64,000 bases of DNA from Molossus alvarezi. Taxonomy: Eukaryota; Chordata; Mammalia; Chiroptera; Molossidae. Of the stretch, positions 1 to 13,200 are shown piece after piece (position 1 is the stretch's first letter; each line of letters opens with the position of its first letter). Made by a program: the position numbers and the translations under genes. Where the stretch lies: the NCBI GenBank assembly GCA_037176705.1, contig CM073905.1, positions 29,048,986 to 29,112,985 of the forward strand. The letters run 5' to 3'. The notes below the pieces were generated by a model that had not been told where the DNA came from, searched no databases, and saw only the letters and a program-made list of their open reading frames with translations.

Positions 1-150
1 TGGTTGGGTTGTGCGGGTGGCGACCACTCGATGTGTCCCTTTCACGTTGATGTTTCTTTCTCTTCCTCTCTCTCCCTCCCTCCCACTCTATCTGAACAAA
101 GAATGGAAAAATGTCCTTTGGTGAGGATATTAAAAAAACAAAACAAAACA
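1..150 (+). repeat. VES-type SINE form A, 3' half (cut by window edge)
   Basis: The sequence starts inside the SINE body at the ggttgggttgtgcgggtgg box, runs through the pyrimidine-rich CT tract, and ends with the form A tail (gaaaaatgtcctttggtgagga followed by an A-rich stretch, broken here across the motif). The tRNA-like head lies outside the window. The same body occurs complete at 7545-7799. Confidence 0.85.
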
Positions 151-670
151 GGTCCTCTTTAGTCAGTCCTCCAATTGTATTACAATTTAAATGCAGATAC
201 TTTCTAATCTGGAAATTTTACTTCTAGGATATTATTCCAAGGACAGGTTTGGTCAAGTGCTTAAAGATGTAGATAGAAGGATGTCTGTTGCAGTATTATT
301 TATAATTTGAGAAATTGTAGGTTGGTTTAAAAAAGTCACAATACATCTCCACTGTGTGAACTTATCAGCTGTTGCTATAAGAGGCTTTATCAGCTGACAC
401 AGAAAGCTCTTCAACTTCTAGCTGACGTCACAGTGTAGGCTGTGGCTCAGTGCATGTGGCTCACTTCCCACACTGTGTGGGGGTGGGGTGTCTTTGTAGT
501 GTGTGTCGTGCACAATGGTGTCACCTGAGTGTCAGGGCAGTTGCCTGAGTAGTGGGCATTTAGGCAATTGTTTATACGCACTTTCTTTATATTCTTCTGT
601 ATTTTTGAAATTTTACATTTGAATATGACTTATTTTTTATGATCATTAAAAACAACAAACCTTTCTTAAC

Positions 671-903
671 TTTTTTTTTATCCTCACCCAAGGGCATTTT
701 TTCCATTTTTTTGTTCAGATAGAGCAGGAGGGAGAGAGAAACATCCATGTGAAAGGGACACATCGAGTGGCTGCCACTCGCACGACCCAACCAGGGCCGG
801 GGACAAATTGCAACCGAGGTACATGTCCTTAGCGGAAACTGAACCCGGGTCTCTTTGGACCGCAGGTCGACGCTCTAACCGCTGAGCAAAACCAGCCAGG
901 GCT
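671..903 (-). repeat. VES-type SINE form A, reversed
   Basis: A T-rich tail is followed by atcctcaccc, a purine-rich GA tract, and the tRNA-like head ending in ccagccagggct at 892-903. This is the reverse complement of the form A SINE. It lies in a GCN1 intron, antisense to the gene. Confidence 0.88.
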
Positions 904-1124
904 ATTCTTTTTTATTATTAAAGTTCATTAGTGGAAAACTTGTCAAGAAAATATGTGGGAAAGTGTAAAGAAATGGAAATTGCCTGTAACTTGCCTCCCA
1001 ATCCAGAATAGCCACCTTGAGTTTTTCTGGTGCATTTCCTCAGTCTCTTTTCTGCCCAGTGCTTGTTTGAGCTGCAAGACTGCCCCTCACAGCTGTGTGA
1101 CTCTGTGCTTGGCATCCCTCTCAG

Positions 1125-1242
1125 GTTTAGCTCTGTTCAGCTCCTGGGGGATCTCCTGTTCCACATCTCAGGAGTCACTGGAAAGATGACCACGGAGACT
1201 GCCTCTGAAGATGATAACTTCGGGACTGCCCAGTCCAACAAG
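1125..1242 (+). CDS. GCN1: GCN1 exon 1 of 16 in window
   Basis: The exon starts after AG at 1123-1124 with the last base of a split Arg codon and ends AAG before GTGTGT. It encodes window residues 1-39, beginning FSSVQLLGDLLFHI and ending GTAQSNK. This matches a HEAT helix pair followed by an acidic loop in human GCN1. Confidence 0.95.
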
Positions 1243-4200
1243 GTGTGTGCCTTGTGTCAGTTTCCTTGCTCTGTGAATGGGAGGGACATGCCCAGGCACT
1301 CGTGCTGTGGGGGCTTCACCTTCCCGTGTTCTCTGTTCCTCTGTGCTGGCTGCAGGCTATCATCACTGCCCTGGGGGTGGACCGGCGAAACCGGGTGTTG
1401 GCAGGGCTGTACATGGGCCGCTCGGACACCCAGCTGGTTGTGCGGCAAGCATCCCTGCACGTCTGGAAGATTGTCGTCTCCAATACCCCCCGCACCCTGC
1501 GTGAGATCCTGCCTACTCTCTTTGGGCTGCTGCTGGGTTTCTTGGCCAGCACCTGTGCAGATAAGAGAACGGTAAGTGTCCCAGGCCTTGCTTCTGACCC
1601 ATTGGCCCCTGATGCCTCCTTTCAGAGCCTGGAAAGTTGGGTCTGCAGAGAATGAGAGAGCTCCTAGTCGTCCCCTATATAACAGGGAACATTTATCTAC
1701 TTAGTCATTCAGCAGATGCTTATTAAGTATCTGCTCTGTGCTTAGCAGGGGCATAAGACCTGGGGTATAATGGAGAAGAAAGGCAGCCTATTCCTTGTCC
1801 TCATGGAGCTGCAGTCTGGTAGAGGAGATGGATGTTAATCAAACAATCACACAAACAGATGTAGATGCAACTGTGGCAAGTGCTGCATGGCACTGCAAAT
1901 GCTGATAATGGGCATCAGCCCAGCTAGGGGGTCAGGAAAGGCTTCTCAGAAGAAATGATGCTTGGAGATAAAAGATGAGTAAGCACTAACCAGGTGAGGA
2001 GATGATGAAGGACTATCCCAAACAGGAATCGTGCTTTAGAGACAAGGACAGGATGTGTGAAGGCCCTGTGTTGGGCAGGAAAATGGCCAACAGTAGGGGC
2101 TGAGCAAAGGCCAGTGGGTCTAGAATGAGGAGCAGGAAGTGAGAAGCAGGAAGGAACAAGCATGGTGTGACATAAGGCTGATGTTTGGGGCTAGAGGGTG
2201 GTGGTCACATTGGGAGGAGGGACCCAGCCTGGGCTGATCATTTCTGCCAGTCCCTTTTGGCCCACCCTAACACCTCTATCCCTGGCTAACAAACTGAGTA
2301 TTTGGCTCTAAAGAAGGATGTGCATGAGGCCTCAGAGAAGATGGGTTTTTCCCTAAAGCATTTGATCCAAATTCAACTCCTCTTGGGCAAGAGCACAGGG
2401 TTAAGTGACTTCTAGGCTCCAGTTTGCAATCCAGGGAAATTGGTCCTTGACCAGGCAGTATATGCTGAATTTCCTGTTCAAATGTGAGGTGCCAGTTCCT
2501 GCTCTAGGTTGTGTAGGTGTATGACACACAGAGATAATTTCATTGTGCAGTATTGCAAGTACCCTGGGGGCTCTTCAGGGGTAAGAGCATTTGGGGAAGC
2601 TAAGTCAGTGACTCAGTCCAGGTGATTCCAGGGCCCTCGTTCTGGAGTTTGCAGGGAGTTGATGTCTTGGCTCGATCTCTGCTGACAGATTGCAGCGAGG
2701 ACATTAGGAGATCTCGTTCGGAAGTTAGGGGAGAAAATCCTACCCGAGATCATTCCCATCCTTGAGGAAGGCCTGAGGTCTCAGAAGAGCGACGAGAGGC
2801 AAGGCGTGTGCATTGGGCTGAGTGAGATCATGAAATCCACCAGCCGGGACGCCGTGAGTATATTCTAAGGGTCCTGAAGGCCTTGCACCTGCAGGTGACC
2901 TGACTCAGAGGCTGCTGGGGAGGTTACAGGAGAAGCTGTACCACTAGGGACACTTCAGTTTCACTCCACTCAAGTGAGGACATGTGAGTCTCACTCCAGA
3001 GAGCACTGCTGGCCAGGGGGTGCTGGTGGGGCCACATGTAGACTGGTGTTTCCCTCCTCAGCTTTCCTATCAGATTTTCTGGCTAAGAGCTAAGTAATTT
3101 TGAGGCCTTGAGTGGCCTTTGGAAATGAGAGATTTTTTTTTCTCACAATTTTTGAGGTTGCTCTAGATTAATCCCTTTGTGTACTATATCAGTTTAGTTA
3201 GAATGTGTGGTGCCCTGAGCAGGGGACGGATGCATGCATGTCTGTCAGTGGTGGGGGTGGCGGGAGCAGGAGGGGTGTGCACTCATTCTTAGAAGGAGTA
3301 GACTAGATGAGAGTAAGTACTGGTAGGTGGAGATGTATTGTCTCCGGCAGTAGTACTGTTTCCATAGTAGCATGTGTAACCAACAATCAAGGGGTTTGGA
3401 TTTAGTTTCACTGATCTTACTTTCTAAGGTAATTGATCCCTGACACATTCCTGGGGAGTAGGTTGGGTGTATACAGGCTCTCTATTGGGAGGAAAGTACC
3501 CCAGCAGCGAAGTGGGTGGCCAGTCAAAAATAGAAGCATGTGGCCAGTGGCTTGGGGCATCCTCATCAGATTTACTGGATCCTTCTCTTGTGTCTATCAG
3601 TGTAACTATTACATTTGAGATTTATATTTGCATTTGGCAGAGAATACAAATCAAGTCTGGCCATTATGGCTCAGTGGTTGAGCATCAACCCAAGAGGTCC
3701 CTGGTTCGATTCCCGGTCAGGGCACATGCCCAGATTGTGGGTCAGATTCCCAGTGTGGGGCATGCAGGAGGCAGCCAGTTGATGTTCTTTCTCATCGATG
3801 TTTCTTTTCTCTCTCCCTCTCACTTCCTCTCTCTCTCTCAAATCAATAAAGGAAAAAAAAAAAAGAATACAAATTAATTCCGTCACCAGATAGAGCTGTG
3901 ATTCATTGGCCTTGCTGGTGGCCAGGTCGATGTGTAACCAGCTCGTAGGCTCATAGTGAGCTTTGCTTTGGTGGAATCAGTTACAAGGGTAACAGAGCTG
4001 TCCTTGGTCCCATTGTAGCCCTAGGACTTCATAGAGGAGCAAGTATTTGAGTTGGACTTCAGAAACCTGGTGTTTTTTGAGAGGATAGACAAAGGAACGA
4101 GTTGGAGGAGGGGCAGGGAAGGAATTTGGAGCTCCTGTAGGAGATGGAGGAGTATCCGGAGAACTCATCTTAAAAATCAGGCTGCTGGCCCAGCTAGTGT

Positions 4201-7200
4201 GGCTCCGTGGTTGAGCGTTGACCCATGCACCAGGAGGTCACTGGTTCGATTCCTGGTCAGGGCACATGCCCAGATTGTGGGTCGAATCCCTAGCTGGGGG
4301 AATCCCCAGTGGGGGGCATTCAGGAGGCGGGCAATTGATGTTCTCTCTCATCGATGTTTCTCTCTCTCTCTCCCTCTTTCTCTAAAAATCAATAAAGAAA
4401 AAAATCAGGCTGCTGATGGTTAAGTCCTCACAGGTAGATTACACATCCTCTTTGCCTTTGTAGACTTGTACATTTTCATAGAAAACAGATAAGTTAAAAG
4501 AAAAGTCAAGCTATCAGAGTGGTGGTGGCCTGGCTGGGCCAGAGGTCCTTGCTGTCCTCCCTTGTTTGTTTCCGTTCCCTCCTTGCCTCCGCCACGTCAG
4601 GTACAGCGCCCGTGCTGTTGCAGGTGCTGTATTTCTCTGAGTCCCTTGTGCCCACGGCGAGAAAGGCTTTGTGTGACCCGCTGGAGGAGGTCAGAGAGGC
4701 GGCAGCCAAGACCTTTGAGCAGCTGCACTCCACCATCGGCCACCAGGCTCTGGAGGACATCCTCCCGTTTTTACTGAAGCAGTTGGTGAGTGGATCTGCC
4801 ACACACCTACCAGTTTGGCTTTACTGTCTTTGTAGGAACGAAACGCAGGGGGTTTATTATGCCAAGGCAGCCGCAGTGTGGGCCCCGGGAAGGTGGTGCG
4901 GTAGCGGCAGATCGGGCTCTGTGCTTCTCCTTGGACAGTCAGGGAGTGTGGGTGCGGTGGGAGGAGGGAGGGGAGTGGAGAAAGAAGTTGGTGGTGGTTG
5001 GTCCAGACAGCAGAGGTGGGGACAGGAGCCAGCGCCTCAGTGTTGCCCCCAATGGCCCTCTGCAGGATGATGACAAGGTGTCAGAGTTCGCCTTGGATGG
5101 TCTGAAGCAAGTCATGGCCATCAAGAGTCGTGTTGTGCTGCCCTACCTTGTGCCCAAGGTAAATCTCATCGCGTGGCAACCCCCTCTGGCAGGTGGTGGG
5201 TGCAGGATGCCCTGAAGTGGACACTCAGCCCTGAACAGCGGGCATAGGCTCTCCCAGGGCCCAGTGCACGCAGCACGGGCAGCATTCCTAGAGTTGATGG
5301 TGTTCATCATTCTACAGCTGACAACTCCGCCCGTCAATACCCGGGTGCTGGCCTTTCTGTCATCTGTGGCAGGCGATGCCCTGACCCGTCATCTTGGTGT
5401 GATCCTCCCGGCAGTCATGGTGGCCCTGAAGGAGAAGCTCGGAACTCCAGACGAACAGCTGGTGAGTGTCATGATTACTCCTGTTGGCTTCTGACTGCTG
5501 TCCTGTCCTGCCTTGGAGGAGCTGTGCTCAGCCCAGGTGACCCCTGTGATTTCAGGAGATGGCCAACTGTCAGGCTGTGATCCTCTCAGTAGAGGATGAC
5601 ATTGGACACCGGATCATCATCGAGGATCTGTTGGAAGCCACCCGAAGCCCTGAGGTGGGCATGAGGCAGGCTGCTGCCATCATCCTTAACATCTACTGTT
5701 CCCGTTCGAAAGCAGACTACACCAGCCACCTGCGGAGCCTGGTCTCAGGCCTGATCCGCCTCTTCAACGATTCCAGCCCTGTGGTCCTGGAGGAGAGCTG
5801 GGATGCCCTGAATGCCATCACTAAGGTCGGGACTGCTGACCCCAAACCAGCTTTTGACTGTAGACAGTTCTAAACGATTTTAAGACTAGACTCTTAACCC
5901 CTGTGTACCTGTCTCCTTCTTTCAATATCTGTTCATTCATGACTAATCTCCTTTATATTCCTACCCACATTCTTCCTCCTGCTAATATTTTGAAGCAGTC
6001 TTGAGAGGGCTGTACTTAGAACTCTGACAGCCTCTGCTTTTTTCTGGCCTCCCTCAGAAGCTGGATGCTGGCAACCAGCTGGCACTAATCGAAGAACTCC
6101 ACAAAGAAATCCGGCTCATAGGGAATGAGAGCAAAGGCGAGCACGTGCCCGGGTTCTGCCTCCCAAAGAAGGTAAGTGAGGGCTCACGTGCAGGGTGCCA
6201 TGGGCACACAGCCTTCCTCCACCTTCCCCCTCAGGTCCAGGTCTGCACAGGGCAGCTGGAGCAGCCAGGTGTCAGTCTTACAGTGCTCCAGGTGCTATTC
6301 TCCGCCTTCACAGACAGCACGTTTCTTTCCCAAGGTGGCCACATGGGGACAGGGTTCATGCCACCTTCGGTTTAAGCTGTGGGGGTGAGTCACAAAGATG
6401 ACAGCAGTGTGTGTACCTGTGTGTTAGGCCTGTTGGGGCCCTTATCTTCTGGGCACTATCAAATCAAGACTTCCGCAGCCCACACCCTCTCAGGCTGTGA
6501 TCCAGCAGTCTGAATCAGTCTCTCCCATGGGATTTTGGAGAGGGTGGCTCACAGGAGCACTTTGCATTGGGTGGGAGATGCTTGGGTCCCAGTGTCTGGA
6601 GATGACCCTCACATGTGATTTCTCTTGTCAGGGAGTAACCTCCATCCTTCCAGTGTTACGGGAGGGAGTCCTGACTGGTAGCCCAGAACAGAAAGAGGAA
6701 GCAGCCAAAGCTTTAGGCTTGGTGATCCGCCTGACCTCCGCCGACGCCCTGAGACCCTCTGTGGTCAGCATCACTGGCCCTCTGATTCGAATCCTGGGGG
6801 ATCGGTTCAGCTGGAATGTGAAGGCAGCGCTGCTTGAGACACTCAGCCTCTTGCTGGCCAAGGTAAGTGCTGATGAGTTCATTGTCTTGATCCATTGGGA
6901 TCTTAGAGAACAGATCTGTCTGCAGGAAACTGGTCCAAGGTGTCATGTGGCAGAGAGTGACAGCTTATGGAAATGGCATAACTGAGGATGTTAAGACCTT
7001 GGACTCAAACAATGCTCAATTACAGGTCCACCACTTAGTAGCTATATCCACAATGACCTTGGGAAAGTCTTGTAACCTGTGAGCCTGTTTTCTCACCCGT
7101 AATTTGAATGTACTGATACTTCCTGCCTCACATAGGCCTGTGAAATGTGGGTCTTAGATAAAATAACATTGGGCACAATGCCTGACACATTCTAAGCACT

Positions 7201-10200
7201 TGGTACACATTAATTGCTATTATTTTGAACTGTTGATTCAAAGAAAAAAAATGCAGGGCCATGTAAATACAACTAAAACATTGTTTAAGTGTGTTTCACT
7301 GTTTATTATTCTTTCTTCACTCTTTCTCCTCAAAGGGTGATGCAAAGAATCTGATGAGAGAATGAAAAGGAATTCTGAGAGCAGCTGGAATAACTTCACT
7401 TTTTGCAAAAAGTGTAAGAAGCAAAGATCCGAAATATTAACCATTTCTGCTATTTTTTAGGGGCAATAAATAAGCCTGTTAGATTTAAAAAAAGATAAAC
7501 TGAGCTGCGATTTGTTTTTGTTTTTTTTTTTAAAAAGAACTCTTGTCCTGGCCAGTTTGGCTCAGCGGTTAGAGCGTCGGCCTGCGGTCTGGAGGGATCC
7601 AGGTTCGGTTCCCGCTAAGGGCACGTACTTAGGTTGCAGTTTCTCCCCGGCCCTGGTTGGTCGTGCGGGTGGCAGCCACTCGATGTGTCCCTTCACGTCG
7701 ATGTTTCTGTCTCTCTCTCTCTTCCTCTCTCTCCCTCCCACTCTATCTGTCCAAAAAATGGAAAAATATCCTTGGGTGAGGATAAAAAAAATAAAAATAA
7801 AAAAGAACTCTTATTTGAGGCTTGAAAACAAAGGCAAGCTTAAATTTTGAGGGTTTCTTTCCTTTTTGAAGAAAGGTGTGGGGAGCAACTTCCCAGCTAA
7901 AAACGGGATTGTGAGCACTAGCCTCATTCTGTAGAAAATTGAGTCTTTTTAAAAAAATTAAGTGTCATCTTCACTTTGCTTTCTGTGCTATTCTTTTCTG
8001 TGGTGATTTTGCAACTCGGTGTACAAATGAAGCCCTTCCCTCGTGGAATTTGTCCCCTACACCATGGGTCAGATGTCACCCATAGACAGGTAGTTCCCAC
8101 CTCACAGATTTACCGGCCTCACTCCGGTGTGCCTCCTAGCAGGCTGCAAACTTCCGACCTCAGTAGTTCTAGACCTCCAGACAGCTACTCTGATTTTCCC
8201 GTTCAGCAGTGAGTAAATCCTTAGTCTTGGACCTGTCTGTATTTTATCACAAGTGTGCCTGTTTTCTGTGGATGGTCAGGGATGAAATTGGATTTTTAAC
8301 GGGAGGGGTGCACATGTATGCAAAGATGACTTCCTGAGGTCACTTGTCTCATAGGATTGTTCTGAGAGCTAAATGCCAAGTGCTCAGTAGATATTACCTG
8401 CCCTTTACGCACCTATGCGTATCTTATGAGATACGTTTCCCTGTCTTGGCACTAGAACAGTTCCTCAGTGGTGTTGACAGCCACCTGTCTGACTGCCTGC
8501 CTACTCTTTTTTTTTTTTTTTTTATCCTCACCTGAGGACATTTTTGCATTTATCTTCAGATAGAGCGAGAGGGAGAAAGGGAAGAAGAGAGAGAAACACC
8601 AATGTGAAAGAGACACATCGACTGGTTGCCACCCACACAACCCCAACCAGGGCTGGGGACAGACCGCAACCGAGGTACATGCCCTTAGCGGGAACTGAAC
8701 CCGGGACTCTCTGGTCCGGAGGCTGACACTCTTAACCGCTGAGCCAAACCAGCCAGGGCTACCTGTCTGCTCTTTAATGTCTCCGGAGACAGAGGTTTAG
8801 AGTCAGTTGCGCATGTGGACAGATCTCCAGTAAGCCAAGCTGACGGCTCCCTCGGTGGTGCTTCTCCTCCCCCTCCCCCTTTCCCTGTGCATTGAAGGAT
8901 GCTGAAAACAGGAGGAGGCTGAGCATGACCTGTCTGTGCTTCGCTGTCTTCTCTTACGAGATGTCTGTTCCTAGTCTGTGTGAGAGCTGGGGCAGCTCAT
9001 GGTGGTCTGTGATGGTCTGCATTCCTGCCGGTAGTACACTTGGGCTCCACCTCAGCTATGCTTACGGGCGTGGGTTTTTCTCACAGGTTGGGATTGCCCT
9101 GAAGCCCTTCCTGCCCCAGCTGCAGACCACTTTTACCAAAGCCCTGCAGGACTCCAACCGGGGGGTGCGCCTGAAGGCTGCTGATGCGCTGGGGAAGCTC
9201 ATTTCCATCCACATCAAGGTGGATCCCCTCTTTACAGAGCTGCTGAATGGAATCCGTGTCATGGAAGACCCAGGTGTCAGGTGAGGTGCTAGCAGGGGAG
9301 TGCTGTGGCTGAGAGGAGGCCAGGCAGCTGCTGAAGCAGCCCCTGGCTGGGCCATGCCCGTGTGGTGGGAACAATAGTGAAGGACAGTCAGGATCTAAGT
9401 TGGGTGCATTGGTTCTTTAGGGACACCATGCTGCAGGCCCTGAGGTTTGTGATTCAGGGAGCAGGGGCCAAAGTGGACCCGGTCATTCGGAAAAACATCG
9501 TCTCTCTCCTGCTGAGCATGCTGGGACATGATGAGGTATGGCTGCAGCTGGAGGGTGGGGCTGGTGGGCTCTTTTTTGTGGTTGGCTTCTCCACTTTGTG
9601 CAAGAACTTGGTACAGCTGCCGACTGGTCAATAGTCCTAGACATTCCTGACATTTGTATCACTTTGGTTTACCGACGGTTGTGAGGGAGACAGAGCAGGT
9701 AATGTTGATTTTGATACAGTACTTGGTTTTATAGAGAAGGAAAATAAGGTTGAAAAAAACTTTCTTCTTTATTGATTTTTGGGATAGAGGGAGGGAGAGG
9801 GAGAGAGAGGTAGAAATATGGATGAGAGAGAACATCGACTGGCCACCTCTTTTGTGCCCCCCACTGGGGATCGGGCCCACAACCCGGGCATGTGCCCTGA
9901 CTGGGAATTGAACTGGTGACTTCTTGGTGCATGGCTCAACGCTCAACCGCTGAGCCATACCAGGCTGGCGGAAAATAAGGTTTTTAAAGTCCCAGGTCTC
10001 TCATGAATTTGTTCTGTATTTTTAAGTAAGTCACTTTCCCTCTCTGCCCCTCATTTGTAAAGTTTTGTTTATTGGTATAGGAAATACTTGCTGAGCTGAA
10101 GGGCTGAGCCTAGAGGTGATTAAGGTGTGGTCACAGCCCTCAGGAAACGTAGTGTCTGGTGTCTGTCTCTTAGCACAGTTGGAGAGGGTGAGACTTGCCT

Positions 10201-13200
10201 GGTCCACACCTAGCCAGTGGTAGAGGCAGAGCAGAATCGGAACCCTGTGACTCCAGGCTCTGTTCCAGTTCCCTTAGTACACCCCTTCCTCACCCCGTCT
10301 GGGAGCAGTCGTTAGCTGTGGCAGGTCCAGTAGGCGCTGGGTCCGTGGATGAGAATTTTCCTTCCCTTATGACAGACAACCTTCTGTTATGTGGCTAAAC
10401 TTACATCTGTGGAGCTAATCTCTGGAGAGAGGCCTTTGGGGTCACGCGTCCACTGTGTGTACCCCTGCATGCGTGATCATTGTTGCACCTATGGGCTCCT
10501 CAGGTTTGATCTAATCCCCACCTGCCTGCTCTCTGACTAAAGCCCCGCCTTCTCAGATGGGAGACTACTTTCTTTTGGTCACAGTCTGTTGGGGTTTTTT
10601 ACAGGGCCAGAGACAGTGCAAGCAAAAGAGTATTGAAACCAATTTGCATTTCACCACAATGGAGCTTCAAATAGATCGTGTTGGAGAGAGTGGGCGTCAG
10701 AGAGCCATCTTTATTTAGCCTTGCTGGACACCTGGGCTTCTGCTTGGAGCTCAGAGGCCCAAAGTGCTGGCAAACCACCCATTTCCCCCCAGAACTTCCC
10801 CTGATTGAAGGTGGCAATCCAGGGTGCCAGCCTAGCATTAGCTTCCCCATACCCTGGGTATTGAGTTGGTTGGTTGGTGTTTTGGGGGAGGCACATCAGG
10901 TTGACACTTACTGATAATGTAGCTCAGAACTTAAAATCCACTCGCTCAGTGTCCCATCCTTAGCTGACAGGGAGGAGCCGTTTGTGTATCTGGCTTGGAT
11001 TTCAACAGAAAATGCTTGGCCTTTATCTGTCTTCCTCGGGTTGATCAGTGGCTTCAGTGTGACTTCTGATAACAGATCCTAATATAATGTAGGTGGCAGG
11101 GGCACACCAACACAATAGAGAGCAGGGAGTCACCCTGGACACACAAAATTGGTGTGGGGAGCGGGGTAGGCAGGAGCCTCCCTCTCTGTACCCTCCCTGC
11201 CTCACAGGGCTGGTGGTAGTAATTGAGATACTAGCGTAAAGCAGTCAGTTCCTGAGAAGAAAGTGCTGTGGGAGCACAGTCCTTAGGCTATTACGGTGCT
11301 GATTACCAGCCCACGCTGGAGGTTTCTGTGATGAAGTGGAGCGCTAGGTGTGTGGTTTTCACTCCGCATCAAGTGGCAGTTGTAGTGAATGGCAACCCCG
11401 GCCTGGAGGAAGGGCTGCAGTTTGAGTGCCTGCCCTTTTTCCTGGGCACTGTCACCCTGGTGACCATGGGGTTGGTGGGGTGGCTCATACCATCTTTCAG
11501 TCCCCTTCTCTGCTCTGTCAGGACAACACTCGCATCTCCTCAGCCGGATGCCTGGGGGAACTGTGTGCCTTTCTGACTGAAGAGGAGCTTAGCACTGTTC
11601 TTCAGCAGTGCTTGCTGGGTAGGTCTCTTTTGTGCACTGGGACTTTCTGTTTGAGGCCACTGAGCCCGGAGTGGGGGGGAGCTGTGGGTGTCTGTCTCCC
11701 CTTCCCCTCAGAGGGTCTCTGGACTAGCCTCTCCCTGGGACTCCAGCTGTTAAAACAAAATAGAGTTTCCAGTGCTCCTGTAGCCTGAGTGTCTCTGCTC
11801 AAAGGACACAGCTGCAAGTGTAAAGGGTTTGGGAGACCCTCTCCTAAACATGCAACTTTGGATAGAGAGGCCCATGTGCAGTGTGGACTGGGGTTCCCGC
11901 CAGGATGAGTTGGCACCTTAGTCTCAGAGGTGTGGCAGACCCATGGGTTTGGGGCGGCATGCTATAAAGTGCAGGGTGACCCCAGTGTGTCCTTCCTTCT
12001 AGCGGACGTGTCCGGCATTGACTGGATGGTTCGGCACGGGCGGAGCCTGGCACTCTCCGTGGCTGTGAATGTGGCTCCCAGCAGACTCTGCGCAGGCAAA
12101 TACAGCAGTGACGTTCAGGACATGATCCTCAGCAATGCCGTGGCAGACAGGGTAAGGCTTTGGGGCAGCCAAACCAGGCCTTCCCCTCTCCTAGCCAAAA
12201 TTCCTCTGCCAGAGTGTCGCTGACACAGCACGGGGTAGGGAGGAACCCAGACGGGTAGTCAGAGGCATGGGTTCAGATTTTACCTTTTCTGGTAACTTTC
12301 AGTGCCCTTGGACCAGTCCTTGTTCTTCCTGGATCCCAGTTTCATCTAAACAGTGAGGAGTTTGGGTTGCAGCATCTAGAGATTCCTTCTAGGGAGAAAG
12401 TCTCTGATCCCTTTTCCCGGAACCAGTGATGCAGCCTTTGTCTGTCTGCCTCACAGCCTGGGCAGCTCGTCTGCAGGAGTGCTGCCGAGGAGTCTTGGAT
12501 GTGGGCTGGGGGGCTGATGGTGCAGAGCCAGGACCCCCGAGATTCCTAGGGAATGGGGTTGTACCTGGCGCCGCTGCTCCAAGGAAGGAGCTAGATGCTG
12601 CCCTGCCTAGCTTTCTGCTCCCTCCACAGATCCCCATCGCGGTGAGCGGGGTCAGGGGCATGGGCTTCCTGATGAAGTATCACATTGAAACAGGAGGAAG
12701 ACAGTTGCCTGCCAAACTCTCCAGCCTGTTCATTAAGGTGAGTGGGACCAGCCTGGCCTATGAGAAGGCCCAGGTCCAAAGAACACTGGAAGTGAGTGTT
12801 CAGGCTAGCTGTGTTCTCAATGGGGAGCTTGTGGGAGTGGTTCTGTGTGCATTTTTCTCTGGAAGAGTACACAACTTTTTGTCAGATTCTCAAATAGATC
12901 TATAACCCTAAATCAGGTTAAGAACTAGTGTTTTAAGTATTTTTTTTCCTAGGCATCTCGATTTTGTAAAATTAGGGACAGACCTGGGTTCAAATATTAA
13001 TAAATCTCTTCCCTGACTCCTTTTAGCTGGCATGGCACTTTACTGGCATGGCTGTTGTGGGGCATATAAGCTGGGAAGCCAGACAGTGGTCCCCCCACAG
13101 CCTATGTAACGAAGCATGCTTCTCCAACATGAGTGGATGTGCAAGTCAGAACCAGAACCTGCATTAAGATATGTGGCCAAGCCTGAGACTGCCTTTGTGA

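Larger units (their letters stand above)
1..1124. other. GCN1 intron (3' part) with SINE and L1 fragments
   Basis: This is the downstream part of the GCN1 intron that precedes the first exon in the window. It holds a form A SINE 3' half at 1-150, old L1M-like sequence around 180-345 and 575-665, and a reversed form A SINE at 671-903. The acceptor is the AG at 1123-1124 after a short pyrimidine stretch. No other gene is seen. Confidence 0.7.
2854..4623. other. GCN1 intron with two form B SINEs
   Basis: A 1.8 kb intron carrying two sense-oriented form B SINEs at 3652-3863 and 4188-4399, both with clear target-site duplications. The remainder shows no gene. Confidence 0.75.
6863..9086. other. 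GCN1 intron with MIR and two form A SINEs
   Basis: A 2.2 kb intron. It holds a MIR at about 6981-7232, a sense form A SINE at 7545-7799 and a reversed form A SINE at 8510-8761. No gene is seen in the remainder. Confidence 0.75.
9536..11521. other. GCN1 intron with form B SINE and old repeats
   Basis: A 2.0 kb intron. It has a reversed form B SINE at 9752-9969, then old L2-like and reversed MIR-like words at about 10055-10275. The stretch 10280-11520 shows no recognised repeat or gene. Confidence 0.7.

Noticed and set aside
7550..7625. tRNA gene candidates at the SINE heads
   Set aside because: The A- and B-box-like words belong to VES-type SINEs with CT tracts, A tails and duplications. The heads do not fold into complete tRNAs by eye.
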